Assembly: GCA_023091735.1 (NCBI GenBank)
Contig: JALKBU010000013.1
Span: forward strand, 1 to 64,000
Length of the DNA stretch: 64,000 nucleotides
Direction: 5' to 3'
Source of the DNA: Trichomonas tenax
Taxonomy: Eukaryota > Parabasalia > Trichomonadida > Trichomonadidae
Made by a program: the position numbers and the translations under genes
Shown: piece by piece, positions 50,983 through 60,918 of the stretch
How the letters are laid out: each line of letters begins with the position of its first letter
How positions within the stretch are numbered: the first letter of the stretch is position 1
The notes under the pieces: generated by a model
Databases searched by the model: none
What the model was told of the DNA's origin: nothing
What the model saw: only the letters and a program-made list of their open reading frames with translations

Positions 50983-53256
50983 TTATATATCCTCTTCCTG
51001 ATAATCGTCTTCAGGAATATAATCATCATACTGAGGGAATATCGGTAACTTGAATTGGAATTTTACATATTTTCCACCCAAGTCACCCGATAATACAACT
51101 ATTGGAAATTCAGATAAAGGAATGTTGTTTGCTTTGATTGCTATTTTAACATCAATGCTTCCACCTTTATCTATTTCAAGTCCCGAAAACTGTGTTCTTT
51201 CGACAGAAAACTCAGGTGAACTTTTTATTTCAAAGTTGATATCTTGCAATGGGAAAATAGAGATGTTAGTGATTGTTATCAGTAACCATGCAACATTAAA
51301 TGCATTTCCAGATCCATACTTCAGCTTTGCATAAACGGAAAGAAAATTATCTGAATAAATAACACCTTCACCAGTTAAAATGAACTTAGCGATTAACTGC
51401 TGATCATCATTAACTGTTTCTTGCATATCCTGTTGTTTCACTTCGAAATTAGAAGGAATGTTTTCTTTTATTGCTTCAAGCATTTCACTTAAAGCGTTTT
51501 CATTAAACTCTTTAGGAATCGATTGAAATATCTGATATGACAATGGAGTGCATTGCAGTGTCATTAAACATTCATTCGATCTCTGTGCGACTTCTGGATT
51601 TGCATTTGATAACTGCTTAGTTAAGAACTTTAAGCTTGAATCTAATAATATTTCAGGAAATCTTGTTGTTAGTTTCGTGATCATTGTGACAATCATTGTT
51701 TGAACAAGAGAAGTCTGAAAACCAAATCTTCCTACGAATAAATTAATTATTGGAAGAGGCTCTGCATTGATATATTCTCCGCAAACATAAACAGCCAATT
51801 TCATCAACATTGATGGCGGTTCTGGTGTTGTTTTAATGAACTCTATAATTTCATGGATAAATTCTTGTTGATCTGGAGAAATATCTTTGAATTTAGAAGC
51901 TGTTGATTGCCAAGTGATTTCTTCTGCATAATTTCCGGCAATTTTCAACAATGAAATGTTTGTTTTAACAAAATACTTCGGATCTACAGAATTGATATTC
52001 AAAACTTTTGGAACACTGCTGCAAAGAACTTTTCTCACGTCAAGAGGTGCAGCGGGAATGTACGACATTATTTCGTTAATAATATCTTTATAATTTTTTT
52101 CTGTTATCATCTGCTCCAACAAATAAACAGCTAACTTTGAAACGCCATTATCAGGAGATCTCATTGCATTAAAAATATGTTCAAGAGAGTCCTGAATCGT
52201 TGAAGCCAGTTGATGTGTTGTTTTAATAATTCTCAGCAATGTATCAATTGCAAAACTGAGAATATTAACTCTGTTTGTGTTTAAATGTCTTGCAATTGTT
52301 TTCGCGCATCTTTCCATTGTTGAATTTGTCAAAGGCACCATTGCTATCAAAGCCATTAGTTCATTGAGAACCATAAGATAAGAATATGCTTCACGAATTT
52401 TTAATGTTTCTCCGGTTCTGCTGAAAATCGCTAAAGATATTGATTCGAGATATGTTTTTTCTTCGTCTGTCCATGTTGTTTTCAATTTTAGCATCCTAAG
52501 CAACTGTTTGGAGTACCACGGAGCAGGAGTACCATAATACATAATATCACTCACATCAGATCCGTCAACGAACATATTAAATAGTTCTTTTAACGCGAAA
52601 TTGTAAAATTGCGAGAATGTTCCAGGATGCATTGTCATTATTGATAGAACAAGAGTCGAAGAAGCAAGTCTAATATTAGATCGAGTTATCAAATATGTTT
52701 CTAATGGAGGTGTGATTAAGTTAATGATACCATTATAGCTTTCTCCCTTTAAAACATATGCTAAGTATAGAATTGCTTTCTTTCGAGTGTGTTCAGATGC
52801 ACTTTGACAAATTGCGATGTCTGCGACTAAATTTATGATCTCATTGATACACTGGCTATCAAAAACAGTGGAAACAAACGACAAAGCGGTACTTTGCCAT
52901 AAATCGTTCCCCGGAATGTTTAAATGTTGCTTAACAATTTGTATTATTGATGAAAACGACGGAGCGTTTTGCGACAGAATGAGCGAAGCAGCCATATATC
53001 CGATTCTAACGTTTGATAGCCTTGAAGAATTCAGTAATGTTATAATTTCTTGCAAACCAAAGTCAACAGGAAATCCAATTATAGTCAAATATATTAACTT
53101 TGCGACAGGGATTCTAACAACAGACGAAGATTTGTTTTCTTGAAGAAATATTTTTTTGATATCTGCTAATTCTTCTTGAATGGGCTTTTCTTCGGTTCCT
53201 CTGTAATAATGCTTGGTAACCTTCAGAAGAAAGTCCTCCATTTCCTTCAAATCCAT
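50983..53256 (-). CDS. AP-2 alpha-adaptin-like large clathrin adaptor subunit
   Basis: The 757-residue protein has an Adaptin_N helical-solenoid trunk. PVAKLIYLTIIGFPVDFG...LLNSS....RIGYMAASLIL corresponds to the alpha-adaptin KL.YI.LLG.DIDFG...NLL.S.....K..GYL. motif. After a linker around residue 620, an appendage domain follows (GEGVIYSDNFLSVYAKLKY, then NVAWLLITITNIS). The other large adaptins differ in this first segment. AP-2 alpha with beta selects cargo and drives clathrin uptake at the plasma membrane. The appendage seems reduced (about 120 residues; only the sandwich subdomain, no platform). It ends in a short acidic tail. Confidence 0.85.
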   Translation of the reverse strand: MDLKEMEDFLLKVTKHYYRGTEEKPIQEELADIKKIFLQENKSSSVVRIPVAKLIYLTIIGFPVDFGLQEIITLLNSSRLSNVRIGYMAASLILSQNAPSFSSIIQIVKQHLNIPGNDLWQSTALSFVSTVFDSQCINEIINLVADIAICQSASEHTRKKAILYLAYVLKGESYNGIINLITPPLETYLITRSNIRLASSTLVLSIMTMHPGTFSQFYNFALKELFNMFVDGSDVSDIMYYGTPAPWYSKQLLRMLKLKTTWTDEEKTYLESISLAIFSRTGETLKIREAYSYLMVLNELMALIAMVPLTNSTMERCAKTIARHLNTNRVNILSFAIDTLLRIIKTTHQLASTIQDSLEHIFNAMRSPDNGVSKLAVYLLEQMITEKNYKDIINEIMSYIPAAPLDVRKVLCSSVPKVLNINSVDPKYFVKTNISLLKIAGNYAEEITWQSTASKFKDISPDQQEFIHEIIEFIKTTPEPPSMLMKLAVYVCGEYINAEPLPIINLFVGRFGFQTSLVQTMIVTMITKLTTRFPEILLDSSLKFLTKQLSNANPEVAQRSNECLMTLQCTPLSYQIFQSIPKEFNENALSEMLEAIKENIPSNFEVKQQDMQETVNDDQQLIAKFILTGEGVIYSDNFLSVYAKLKYGSGNAFNVAWLLITITNISIFPLQDINFEIKSSPEFSVERTQFSGLEIDKGGSIDVKIAIKANNIPLSEFPIVVLSGDLGGKYVKFQFKLPIFPQYDDYIPEDDYQEEDI

Positions 53257-53807
53257 TCTTTAATTTTCGTGTATTCTTATTGTGAATGGCAGAATGGAAA
53301 TGTTCATAAGTTAGACAATAAACTTTGATTATCTCATGGTTTTTGAGAAGACTGTTAAATGCAGAAGATACATCAAAGTCATCAGACATCTGAAGGATGA
53401 ATTCACTATTGATTGATATACAAAACATTTGCAAGACAAATTCATGCGCTATAAGCTCAAAAAGAATACTTCAAAGCAAAATATAGTAAATTTTATATTG
53501 AATTTCACAAGAACCTCTGATAATCTGGTAGAAATTCTTGCGTGCTTCGAGAAGCAATACTATTATTGATGTAACTGAGTTTGATAACAAAGACATTAAA
53601 CTGTATTCTCCGAATAATGATTCTCGCAATTGATAACAACATAATTTACTTGAGCAGTGATAAGATAAGCATCACTGTACCTTGCAATAAAGGATCTGCG
53701 CAATTCGAGATTAATCGATTTTGAGGGGATTACTGGTCTATTGAGGCGCTGAAAAATTTTCTAACCCATCAACTTTTTAGAGGGGCCGTTTTTTTGAATC
53801 AAAAAAC
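53257..53807. other. Intergenic region
   Basis: A minus-strand frame at 53114-53434 overlaps the adaptin gene; its first 50 residues (ISINSEFILQMSDDFD) could be decayed coding sequence, but no family is certain. Confidence 0.35.
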
Positions 53808-54524
53808 TTACATGTATTTGCCCAAGAATGAGTTCTGATCGAGGAATGGCGCTGGAATAGGATAGCCTTCCACGTCACGTCTTACCGAAGCAATATCTAA
53901 AGAATCCATTGCATAATCGTTGGAATTAAATTGAAATGCTGGTTCAATGATATCATATGAGAAGTCTGTTGGACATTCATCAAATGCAATCGGGATTTCT
54001 TGATCTGGGAAACTTATAACTTCTGAAGGTTCTGGAGTTTTTGGCTCTGGCGATGGTGCAGTCTCGAGTTTCTCTGTCTCTGACATAAATGCTTGTGTAT
54101 TGCGACGTACAGTCCATTGACGGCTTTCTGAGAAATTGCCCTTTAAAAATGGAATTTTTTCCTGTAGGGTGCTGTCGTTGTTCTTGAAAGGCAGCGTTTC
54201 GTACCCCATCTTGGAGAACGCTCCATTGATGGTTGACTTACTCTTTCCTAGTAAAACGCGAAGCTGTCTTGTGTTGATAGCAATATCAACACCAATCCAG
54301 CATATTCCACAAACAAGATATCTCTTCCAGTCGTTAGAATCACCTCTAACGCAGAATGCCTTTATCTGCGAAAGCATATCTTGAAATGTAACAATCCTCT
54401 TATTCCTATTATATCGGTGATCAGGCGCCGCGAGGACGTTCTGGAGTTCCTCGTAGGCTGTCTTATCCTCTGCTGATAAAATGTTCATGAACATAGGCGT
54501 TTTGTCATTCGGTTCACTCTCCAT
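53808..54524 (-). CDS. Initiator-binding protein (IBP39 family)
   Basis: The 238-residue protein contains, at about residues 10-145, the trichomonad initiator-binding domain: FMNILS at the start, RNKRIVTFQDMLSQIKAFCVRGDSNDWKRYLVCGICW, AINTRQLRVLLGKSKSTINGAFSKMGY, and RQWTVR. IBP39 binds the TCA(C/T)(A/T)TT initiator through a winged-helix domain, and its C-terminal domain contacts RNA polymerase II. The tail here (PSPEPKTPEPSE, then an acidic segment) is shorter than in IBP39. Known as a multi-gene family, so this is a paralogue rather than necessarily the founding factor. It is preceded by TCACTCA (54531-54537) on its own strand, so it may be self-regulated. Confidence 0.88.
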   Translation of the reverse strand: MESEPNDKTPMFMNILSAEDKTAYEELQNVLAAPDHRYNRNKRIVTFQDMLSQIKAFCVRGDSNDWKRYLVCGICWIGVDIAINTRQLRVLLGKSKSTINGAFSKMGYETLPFKNNDSTLQEKIPFLKGNFSESRQWTVRRNTQAFMSETEKLETAPSPEPKTPEPSEVISFPDQEIPIAFDECPTDFSYDIIEPAFQFNSNDYAMDSLDIASVRRDVEGYPIPAPFLDQNSFLGKYM

Positions 54525-54530
54525 ATTATT

Positions 54531-54537
54531 TGAGTGA
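54531..54537 (-). promoter_or_regulatory. Initiator-like TCACTCA before the initiator-binding gene
   Basis: 6 bases upstream of the ATG at 54524, on the minus strand. ATTTACA motifs, reading TGTAAAT on the gene strand, lie 50-90 bases further up (about 54579 and 54609). Confidence 0.45.
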
Positions 54538-55870
54538 AGTGTTTCGGATATTTTTTTTGATCGACTCTCAATTTATTATATTTACATTTTTTCCCAAATC
54601 CCTTTATATTTACAAGTTTTTATCAGTATATGCATAGGAAAACAAATAAAAACCAAAGCCAATCGAATTTTCAAAAAATTGTTATATTTTTTTTGAGAAA
54701 ACTTTTTCACAGGCCGATTTTATATTTCTTGTTTAAATCACGCATTGGAATTTACAAAGCATAATGAGTCCATATATCTGGTCAGATCGTGTTGACTAAA
54801 ATGTGAGGTGAGCATCAGCTGGAAATTTTTTGATCAGAATCATGTCTTATTGACCCATCCGCCTTTGGGATCTGCTTGGAGTTTAAATACGAATTTACTA
54901 AGATTTATTTGATCCTTTCAGTGATTTTGAATTGGGATTGGCGAGAAGTGCACTAATCGTGTATAAAGGGTGCAAAGGAAGCTTTAGGGACATTTACGAT
55001 GTGCGAATGTAAAAATATTATGTTTGAATCAAATGGTTTTTATTTTTTTGGTTTATTGTTATATTTATCGCGATTAGGTGTTGATAAGTCTTAGAGATGA
55101 TGCTGAGCGTTTTCAAAACGTGTACTATCGCCTTTCTACGTATGGATTTTGTATTCGACCTTCATCAATTGCAACAAACATGAAAGGCAAACTTTGTTGA
55201 CCATCGTCTATCAAGAAATCATAGATTGGGAACGTACCGTACAACGAGTGCATGCTTATAGCAATGATTAAATCCTGCAATATTATATCTCGCTTCGATT
55301 TCTTTAAATAACTCGTTTCCAGCATCAGGACACTATGAATATTACAAATCCCGCCAGTTATTATATGTTATACATTTAATACCAAAATATTTTTAAGAAA
55401 TCGTGTACGGCTTTCACGCCTTCTGTTTGTGAATATATTTACAACAGAGCGATGCAAAACAATACATCCCGTATTACAGTTGTGCGTGTAACTAAGGCTA
55501 ATATGTATTTCTGAAATCATCTATATTACTTTTGGATCTTGTATCTATTAACATGCTAGAATACAATTAATTAACGGTTCTATGCTATCCAAATAGTTCC
55601 ATATAGTTTCATATATCAACAATGAATGTAATAAGCATAAATCTCAGATTTGATTATGAAATATAGGATATGTAATTGAGTTGAGTAAGTTTGCATCGTA
55701 GATAACTCATCATTTGACAATATTATTTTTTTTGGTTCATAATTTATTAAACCAATTGTATCGCTTAAAAGGTATATATAGTTTGATGTGCTATTATTAA
55801 TTTTACCTTGAATATGCCTGATTATTGATTTATTGAAGAATATTAGGATCTTTGGTGTAAATTTTGATCT
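54538..55870. other. Intergenic region
   Basis: No supported gene; short minus-strand frame at 55125-55325 without resemblance to a family. Confidence 0.5.
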
Positions 55871-57091
55871 TCATTCGCCTTCTTTTTCGATTAAGGATAA
55901 CACATCAATAACCAACTCGTTCATACGAACATTCTTGAATTCTGATAAATATATGAGTGATTCAAAATTATTGGAGACAATATCATGCTCATTGTTTTCT
56001 GAGATTCCATACAATTCATCAATTACGTCTGCTGTATCTTCAAACATAGGATCTCGATGCTTTAATAATAATCTCAATATTCCTTCAATGCAGATCTTTC
56101 TGACTTCAGAATAACCAGTAGCGACAAAGTTAAAACTATATTGTCCATATGAGAAGTCTGTTAGAATTCTATATACTTCATCAAATTCGCAATATTTTGT
56201 AAGACAAGATAAAAATACAGCTATACCTTCACCAATACTCATGGGGCTTGATTCAATAAGTGAATGCAAATGGTTAAATATATCAAAATTAGATTGAATA
56301 ATATTGAGATTGTGTAATGATGTGAACACAAATGAAGATAGAGAGTATAGTACCATCTGAGTTAAATCAGGGTTTGTTATGTATTTGCAGAGCCAAGAAA
56401 TAAGACTTTCATTATTTTGTAATATTACATTGGGCAACCTTATGCAAATGTTCGTAATAAGTTCTAAACTCTTTGGTTCTGAATATAAATCGAATGAATC
56501 GAAGTATATTTGATGCAAACCAAATTGAACAAATTTTGAAATGTCTTGCATCAATGGAAGAGAAAAAAGTTGTATTTCTGACGAAATCTTTGAAATTTCT
56601 GGTGTTAATTCGCTTTCTTTAAATTGATTTATGGCAATATTTAGTAATTTTGAAGCTCTTGTTGTAATTAGAGTTATCACATCACTATGCGGATTATTGG
56701 AATCAATAATATACTGTGCTTCTCCTTTGATTACTAATAATTTCAATAAGATAATTTCAGCAGTTTCAGAATTATCATGAAGAAGACGAGACAGTGTTTC
56801 TGGTAGCACATCTAAGTGATGTTCGAGAGAATATATGTATGCAATCGTTGATATAATTATATTTGCATTTTGTTGATCTTGTAAAGCCAATGATTTAATA
56901 TCGCAAATGGGTGATGTATTGGACTTTCTGAAGAACTCATATGCTGATATCTTTTCATCATCATTAGTTGACAAAAGAAGATTTGAATAGTGTTCAATTT
57001 CTTCGTATGATATCGATTCAGGAATAATTTGAGTTACCCCATATTGATTAAAGATCTGTACATCAAGATTTGGATCATTTTCTTCATCCAT
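55871..57091 (-). CDS. Armadillo/HEAT-like repeat protein of unknown function
   Basis: 406 residues, all helical, with the ~40-residue helix-turn-helix rhythm of ARM/HEAT repeats (ISTIAYIYSLEHHL, LLKLLVIKGEAQYI, LITNICIRLPNVIL, MVLYSLSSFVFTSL, ICIEGILRLLLKHRDP). No family signature such as importin-beta or catenin is clear. Acidic termini, no signal peptide or membrane span. Likely a cytosolic adaptor; that is inferred from fold alone. Confidence 0.7.
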   Translation of the reverse strand: MDEENDPNLDVQIFNQYGVTQIIPESISYEEIEHYSNLLLSTNDDEKISAYEFFRKSNTSPICDIKSLALQDQQNANIIISTIAYIYSLEHHLDVLPETLSRLLHDNSETAEIILLKLLVIKGEAQYIIDSNNPHSDVITLITTRASKLLNIAINQFKESELTPEISKISSEIQLFSLPLMQDISKFVQFGLHQIYFDSFDLYSEPKSLELITNICIRLPNVILQNNESLISWLCKYITNPDLTQMVLYSLSSFVFTSLHNLNIIQSNFDIFNHLHSLIESSPMSIGEGIAVFLSCLTKYCEFDEVYRILTDFSYGQYSFNFVATGYSEVRKICIEGILRLLLKHRDPMFEDTADVIDELYGISENNEHDIVSNNFESLIYLSEFKNVRMNELVIDVLSLIEKEGE

Positions 57092-57402
57092 AACTGATGC
57101 AAAAACTTTTGATTTGCAATATAGAAAAATGAACTACAAACCGTATGGTTTTGTATCAACGAAGTGACATTAGCAATGATGTTCATGAGTGTAATCAAAA
57201 TTTCAATAATGCATTTCTATATTGATCATTGAATTGCTCCATCATAAACAAATAGATACTGCTTAAGCTACAAGCGCTCTAAATGCTGGTTTTGGTTTTT
57301 TATATTCTAAATGTCGATGAATATTTGTCATTTTGAAAAAATATAAATGCAGATTGATTGCATTGACAGAGAAATATATAAATATATCAAAATAAATAGT
57401 TT
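57092..57402. other. Divergent intergenic region
   Basis: Holds the 5' flanks of two divergently oriented genes; AT-rich, nothing else recognised. Confidence 0.45.
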
Positions 57403-57409
57403 TCATTTT
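57403..57409 (+). promoter_or_regulatory. Initiator TCATTTT
   Basis: 40 bases before the ATG at 57450; the spacing is longer than in other genes of the window. Confidence 0.4.
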
Positions 57410-57449
57410 TTCAGAAATTTCCGATACTTCCACTGTATATTATTGAAGT

Positions 57450-58667
57450 ATGGCGTCGTTGGAGGGAGTCATCACAGCGGCATACTTGTTTGGAACGATC
57501 CTCACCGTCGTGTTTAAGATACTGAGAATCGTTTCCATGCCAAAAGGTAAAGGCCCTGATCAGTGGAAGGCAATTGTTAGATATTGCGTACTTTATTATG
57601 CATTAAATATCGGTATAATGATTACAGAACCATATCTTTATCAGCATATGATAGATTCTGGTACAACACCAGAAGAAATAACAGCTATTTGCGCAGTTCC
57701 ATTTTGCATCAAAGCAATCTTCCGTTTTATTCCACTTAGAGTTATCAAAATGTCCGGAGTTCCGTGGCTCCTCATCGGTGCTGGTGCTGTTTCGTCAATA
57801 GCTACATTATTAAGAACAAAGAAAAATTTCGATGCATTATGCGTTTCACAAGTTGCAATAGCGATGGCTAGAGAGACTTTCCAATATGCAATGTCCGACT
57901 GGAAGCTTGGAGAGGGCTCACATGAGAAAACCTCTGATGCTTTCTTCCATGCCGTTGTTTCTACCGTCCATGTTGTCATGGTTGCAATTATCGCACTCAT
58001 AAGCAAGATATTGCACGCTTCATACGAAGAAAAACAGATCTTTTACATTGGTACAATCTTTTGTTTGGCGGTTATTCCGGCTTCTGTCATTACGATCAAG
58101 AAGAAGCCATATCCATTTAGACACACTGTCGTGAAGCCAGGCAAGACAGGTATTTTTGTCATTCTCTTCTTCACAATTTTCGAAACATATTTCACACCAA
58201 GAACACTTCAATATATTCAGTGCTCAGAGTCTACAGTACCATTGGAGTACTTGTTTGCAATAACAATGACAATGGAGTTTTTGGCCGAAACTGTTGTCGG
58301 ATTTTTCAACCTCACAGATCAAGCAACAATTGTTCTTGCAGGCGCTTCTGGCATCCTTGCAGTGTTGTCTCTTATCATGAAATTCATGTTTAACGCAAAG
58401 CCAATTGTTTTCATAGTTTTGATGATTGGCACGGTTTTGTCGAAGGCTGGACGTATTTCTTTAGAATATATCGGAAATACACCAATCGAAAACTCCATCA
58501 TTTCTGTTTTATTCGCATATATCGCATACAAACTCTTCTCAACAAATATCAACATGAATGTCAAGATCTGCATTGCTACTGCATTCCTTTCGAGTATCTC
58601 TAGCATTGTGCATTTATACAAGGGACCAAATAATGATCCTGATGATACAGAAGACAATATTCTTTAA
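57450..58667 (+). CDS. Multi-pass membrane protein, MFSD5-like
   Basis: 405 residues with about 10-12 membrane spans. The segment YCVLYYALNIGIMITEPYLYQHMIDSGTT resembles the first spans of the MFSD5-type (Sugar_tr/MFS_5) transporters, in which PYLY.L....G is characteristic. No substrate motif is seen, so transport of a small solute is inferred. The C-terminal tail is acidic. The family call is moderate. Confidence 0.7.
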   Translation: MASLEGVITAAYLFGTILTVVFKILRIVSMPKGKGPDQWKAIVRYCVLYYALNIGIMITEPYLYQHMIDSGTTPEEITAICAVPFCIKAIFRFIPLRVIKMSGVPWLLIGAGAVSSIATLLRTKKNFDALCVSQVAIAMARETFQYAMSDWKLGEGSHEKTSDAFFHAVVSTVHVVMVAIIALISKILHASYEEKQIFYIGTIFCLAVIPASVITIKKKPYPFRHTVVKPGKTGIFVILFFTIFETYFTPRTLQYIQCSESTVPLEYLFAITMTMEFLAETVVGFFNLTDQATIVLAGASGILAVLSLIMKFMFNAKPIVFIVLMIGTVLSKAGRISLEYIGNTPIENSIISVLFAYIAYKLFSTNINMNVKICIATAFLSSISSIVHLYKGPNNDPDDTEDNIL

Positions 58668-58797
58668 ATGTTAATTTAATATAAACCAATATGTTGGTTA
58701 TTGGTTTCGTGGCTATGGTAAATATAATTAGAATTAAAGTTGTACATTTTAATAACATTTGATTATCTCTAATATTCCAAATATAGCTAAAATAAAC

Positions 58798-59355
58798 TTA
58801 TATATCAATAAGCATGCAGTTAAAATAGAATTGGAAGCTAGATCTACGGCGAATACACCAATTTTCGGATGAGCTATGATCAAAGTAATCATAGTCAGCG
58901 ATCTCGTACTCTTTTGTAACAGTCTTTGGCTGAGAAACTCTCTTGAACCAAGTCTGGAATTTCGAATGATATTTCCAACCTCTTGCTTTGAGCTCTTTAG
59001 CAGCAAAAAGCTGTTGAGATGTACCTGGGAAATAGAAAAATATGTAAAGGAGAGTTGATAAGTCGAATCTCCTGAAGAATTCTGGTTGAAGAATTTTCTG
59101 ATTTGGTTCTTGTGGGAATTCTGGTGATGTCTGTACAGGGTTTTGCGGTTCGTAATTACAGAATATCTGTGGAACGTCTGGTAATGTGTCAAGAGATGCA
59201 AACAAAGCATTTGAAAATTCATGAACAGGAATTTCTGTTTGAAGTAACTGATCTGGCTGCTGTAATTCAACTGGAAGGAATTTTTGGCTCGAAGATGATG
59301 ATTGAGCTTTTTGGATTGGTTTATTGCCTGCTGAAGAAGATCTATTATTAATCAT
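58798..59355 (-). CDS. NOT2/3/5-box protein (CCR4-NOT complex-like)
   Basis: 185 residues. The C-terminal half is a NOT box: DLSTLLYIFFYFPGTSQQLFAAKELKARGWKYH then WFKRVSQPKTVTKEYE and DYDYFD..S.E.W..R....F.F, closest to the CNOT3/NOT5 form. The N-terminal 90 residues are polar and low-complexity. It lacks the long coiled coil of NOT3/NOT5, so it is a reduced subunit. The CCR4-NOT complex shortens mRNA poly(A) tails and regulates transcription. It diverges from the coiled-coil gene with a TGTAAA-rich spacer. Confidence 0.88.
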   Translation of the reverse strand: MINNRSSSAGNKPIQKAQSSSSSQKFLPVELQQPDQLLQTEIPVHEFSNALFASLDTLPDVPQIFCNYEPQNPVQTSPEFPQEPNQKILQPEFFRRFDLSTLLYIFFYFPGTSQQLFAAKELKARGWKYHSKFQTWFKRVSQPKTVTKEYEIADYDYFDHSSSENWCIRRRSSFQFYFNCMLIDI

Positions 59356-59383
59356 TTTTATGTCAGAAATACGTCAAAATATT

Positions 59384-59463
59384 TTGTAAAATGTCAAGAG
59401 TCAATATTTTTTTGTCAAGCAAAATAATATTTTTGCTATGTAAAATCATTTTGACATGTAAAT
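59384..59463. promoter_or_regulatory. TGTAAA motifs in the NOT / coiled-coil divergent promoter
   Basis: TTTGTAAAAT (59384-59393), TATGTAAAAT (59437-59446) and ACATGTAAAT (59454-59463) lie in a 150-bp spacer, all on the plus strand. Confidence 0.45.
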
Positions 59464-59505
59464 AATTTTGTAAGCAAAAAGTTGCCGTTTAAAAAAAATC
59501 TAAAA

Positions 59506-60258
59506 ATGCAATCTCATAAACTTTCCTCAGAGGAAACAGATATTATTACTGCGATTTTGGATGCAGCAGAACGTAATCTCGATAAGTATGATGTTAAAAA
59601 GAATTCACTAACGATGCTTGATGAACAATGCAGAGAAATTTGGCCAAACTGGGATCAGGCTTCTCAAAAATTGAATTCATCCAGATCATCATTTTCTTCA
59701 AACAGACAGAACATTTCCAATGAAACATTACCAGAATCATTCTTGAATATCGATCAAAACAATACACCATCGAGAATGACAGTTGCAAACGTTGATATTC
59801 CAAACGGTTCACCAATTGGAAAAGTTACTTCACCAAAGAGTGCAAATAGCGATAAACAATCTGTTAAATCGAGTCAATCATCATCAAAGCGATCATTTGA
59901 CATCTATTCAAAGAATGCTGAAGTCGAAGAGATGAAGAAAGACATTGATGCATTGTATTTCAGAATTCATTCTCCAGCACAAGTTGCTGCAAACACAAGA
60001 GAGTCGAGCACACCTAAGGAGTCATCATCTGAGGCTCTGTCGAAGAATTCTTCGCAAAGCTCAACTCCAACAAGAAGAACATCTCCTAAATTAGATAACA
60101 TATTCTCGTCGACATCGTCTAGTTCTGAAATTAGACGCTTACAAGCTGAAAATGATGATTTGAGATTAGAACTAGATAAAATGAAAGCTCTTGTTCAAGC
60201 AAAGGATGAGCAGATATTGAAGCTTCAAACACAGATCAGGCGTTCACCATTCCATTGA
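59506..60258 (+). CDS. Ser-rich protein with C-terminal coiled coil
   Basis: 250 residues, not recognised. An N-terminal helical segment (DIITAILDAAERNLDKYDV) precedes a Ser/Asn-rich middle (SSRSSFSSNR, QSVKSSQSSSKRS, STPTRRTSP) with many potential phosphorylation sites, then a heptad coiled coil at about 210-245 (IRRLQAENDDLRLELDKMKALV). The plan suits a cytoskeletal or basal-body component, but that is a guess. The start is ATG 59506, not the TTG at 59482. Confidence 0.65.
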   Translation: MQSHKLSSEETDIITAILDAAERNLDKYDVKKNSLTMLDEQCREIWPNWDQASQKLNSSRSSFSSNRQNISNETLPESFLNIDQNNTPSRMTVANVDIPNGSPIGKVTSPKSANSDKQSVKSSQSSSKRSFDIYSKNAEVEEMKKDIDALYFRIHSPAQVAANTRESSTPKESSSEALSKNSSQSSTPTRRTSPKLDNIFSSTSSSSEIRRLQAENDDLRLELDKMKALVQAKDEQILKLQTQIRRSPFH

Positions 60259-60672
60259 CTTTACATATATTCGCAATAAAATTGTTATTTTTAATAAAAG
60301 TTCAAAAATAATGTTTTATATTTTGTATACAATACCATACCACCATTCTTGTAATTCGGAATCCAAAAGTTCTATAATATGCGAGGTTAATTTCTGAATA
60401 TTGAAGATGTTTGAAAAATTTTTGAATTTCGCGAAATTTAAAATGTTTTAGCGATTTTTCAATAAATTTTGAATTTGCTCATGTTGCAAATGCTCTCTAT
60501 GATGTGACTTGATTATTGAGGGGGAGAAGCAATCCCCTGCAAAAATTGGACACTCAAATTTTGCTGCAATCTCATCAATTTTAGAGATTAAATAGACAAT
60601 AGATTCTATATTTAAAAGAAAAATGAATTTTGCGAAGATAGGAGAAATGTCACCTTTTCGAAAATTTTATAA
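60259..60672. other. Intergenic region
   Basis: AT-rich; it contains an ATG at 60623 opening a 30-codon frame out of register with the PDE gene. It might hold the true 5' end of that gene. Confidence 0.4.
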
Positions 60673-60918
60673 ATCACGAATTCTTCTAAAAGTATTGGCA
60701 TCACTCGACCCTTAGGGAAGTCGAAGCTGTCGGACAACAACATCCCTTTAGCAAGAATCCAACCCAATCAAATTCAGCTCGATCCTAATTCAGTAAACAA
60801 ATCAATAAAAAACGTTTTTACTCACCAAAACGCTGTGATCGATAAACTTATCGCAGAAAGAGACGAGTTATTGTATAGAACACAAATACTCGAAGAAAGA
60901 ATCACAAGCTCGCTGCAA

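Noticed and set aside
55125..55325. 66-residue minus-strand frame
   Set aside because: No supporting promoter or family signal.
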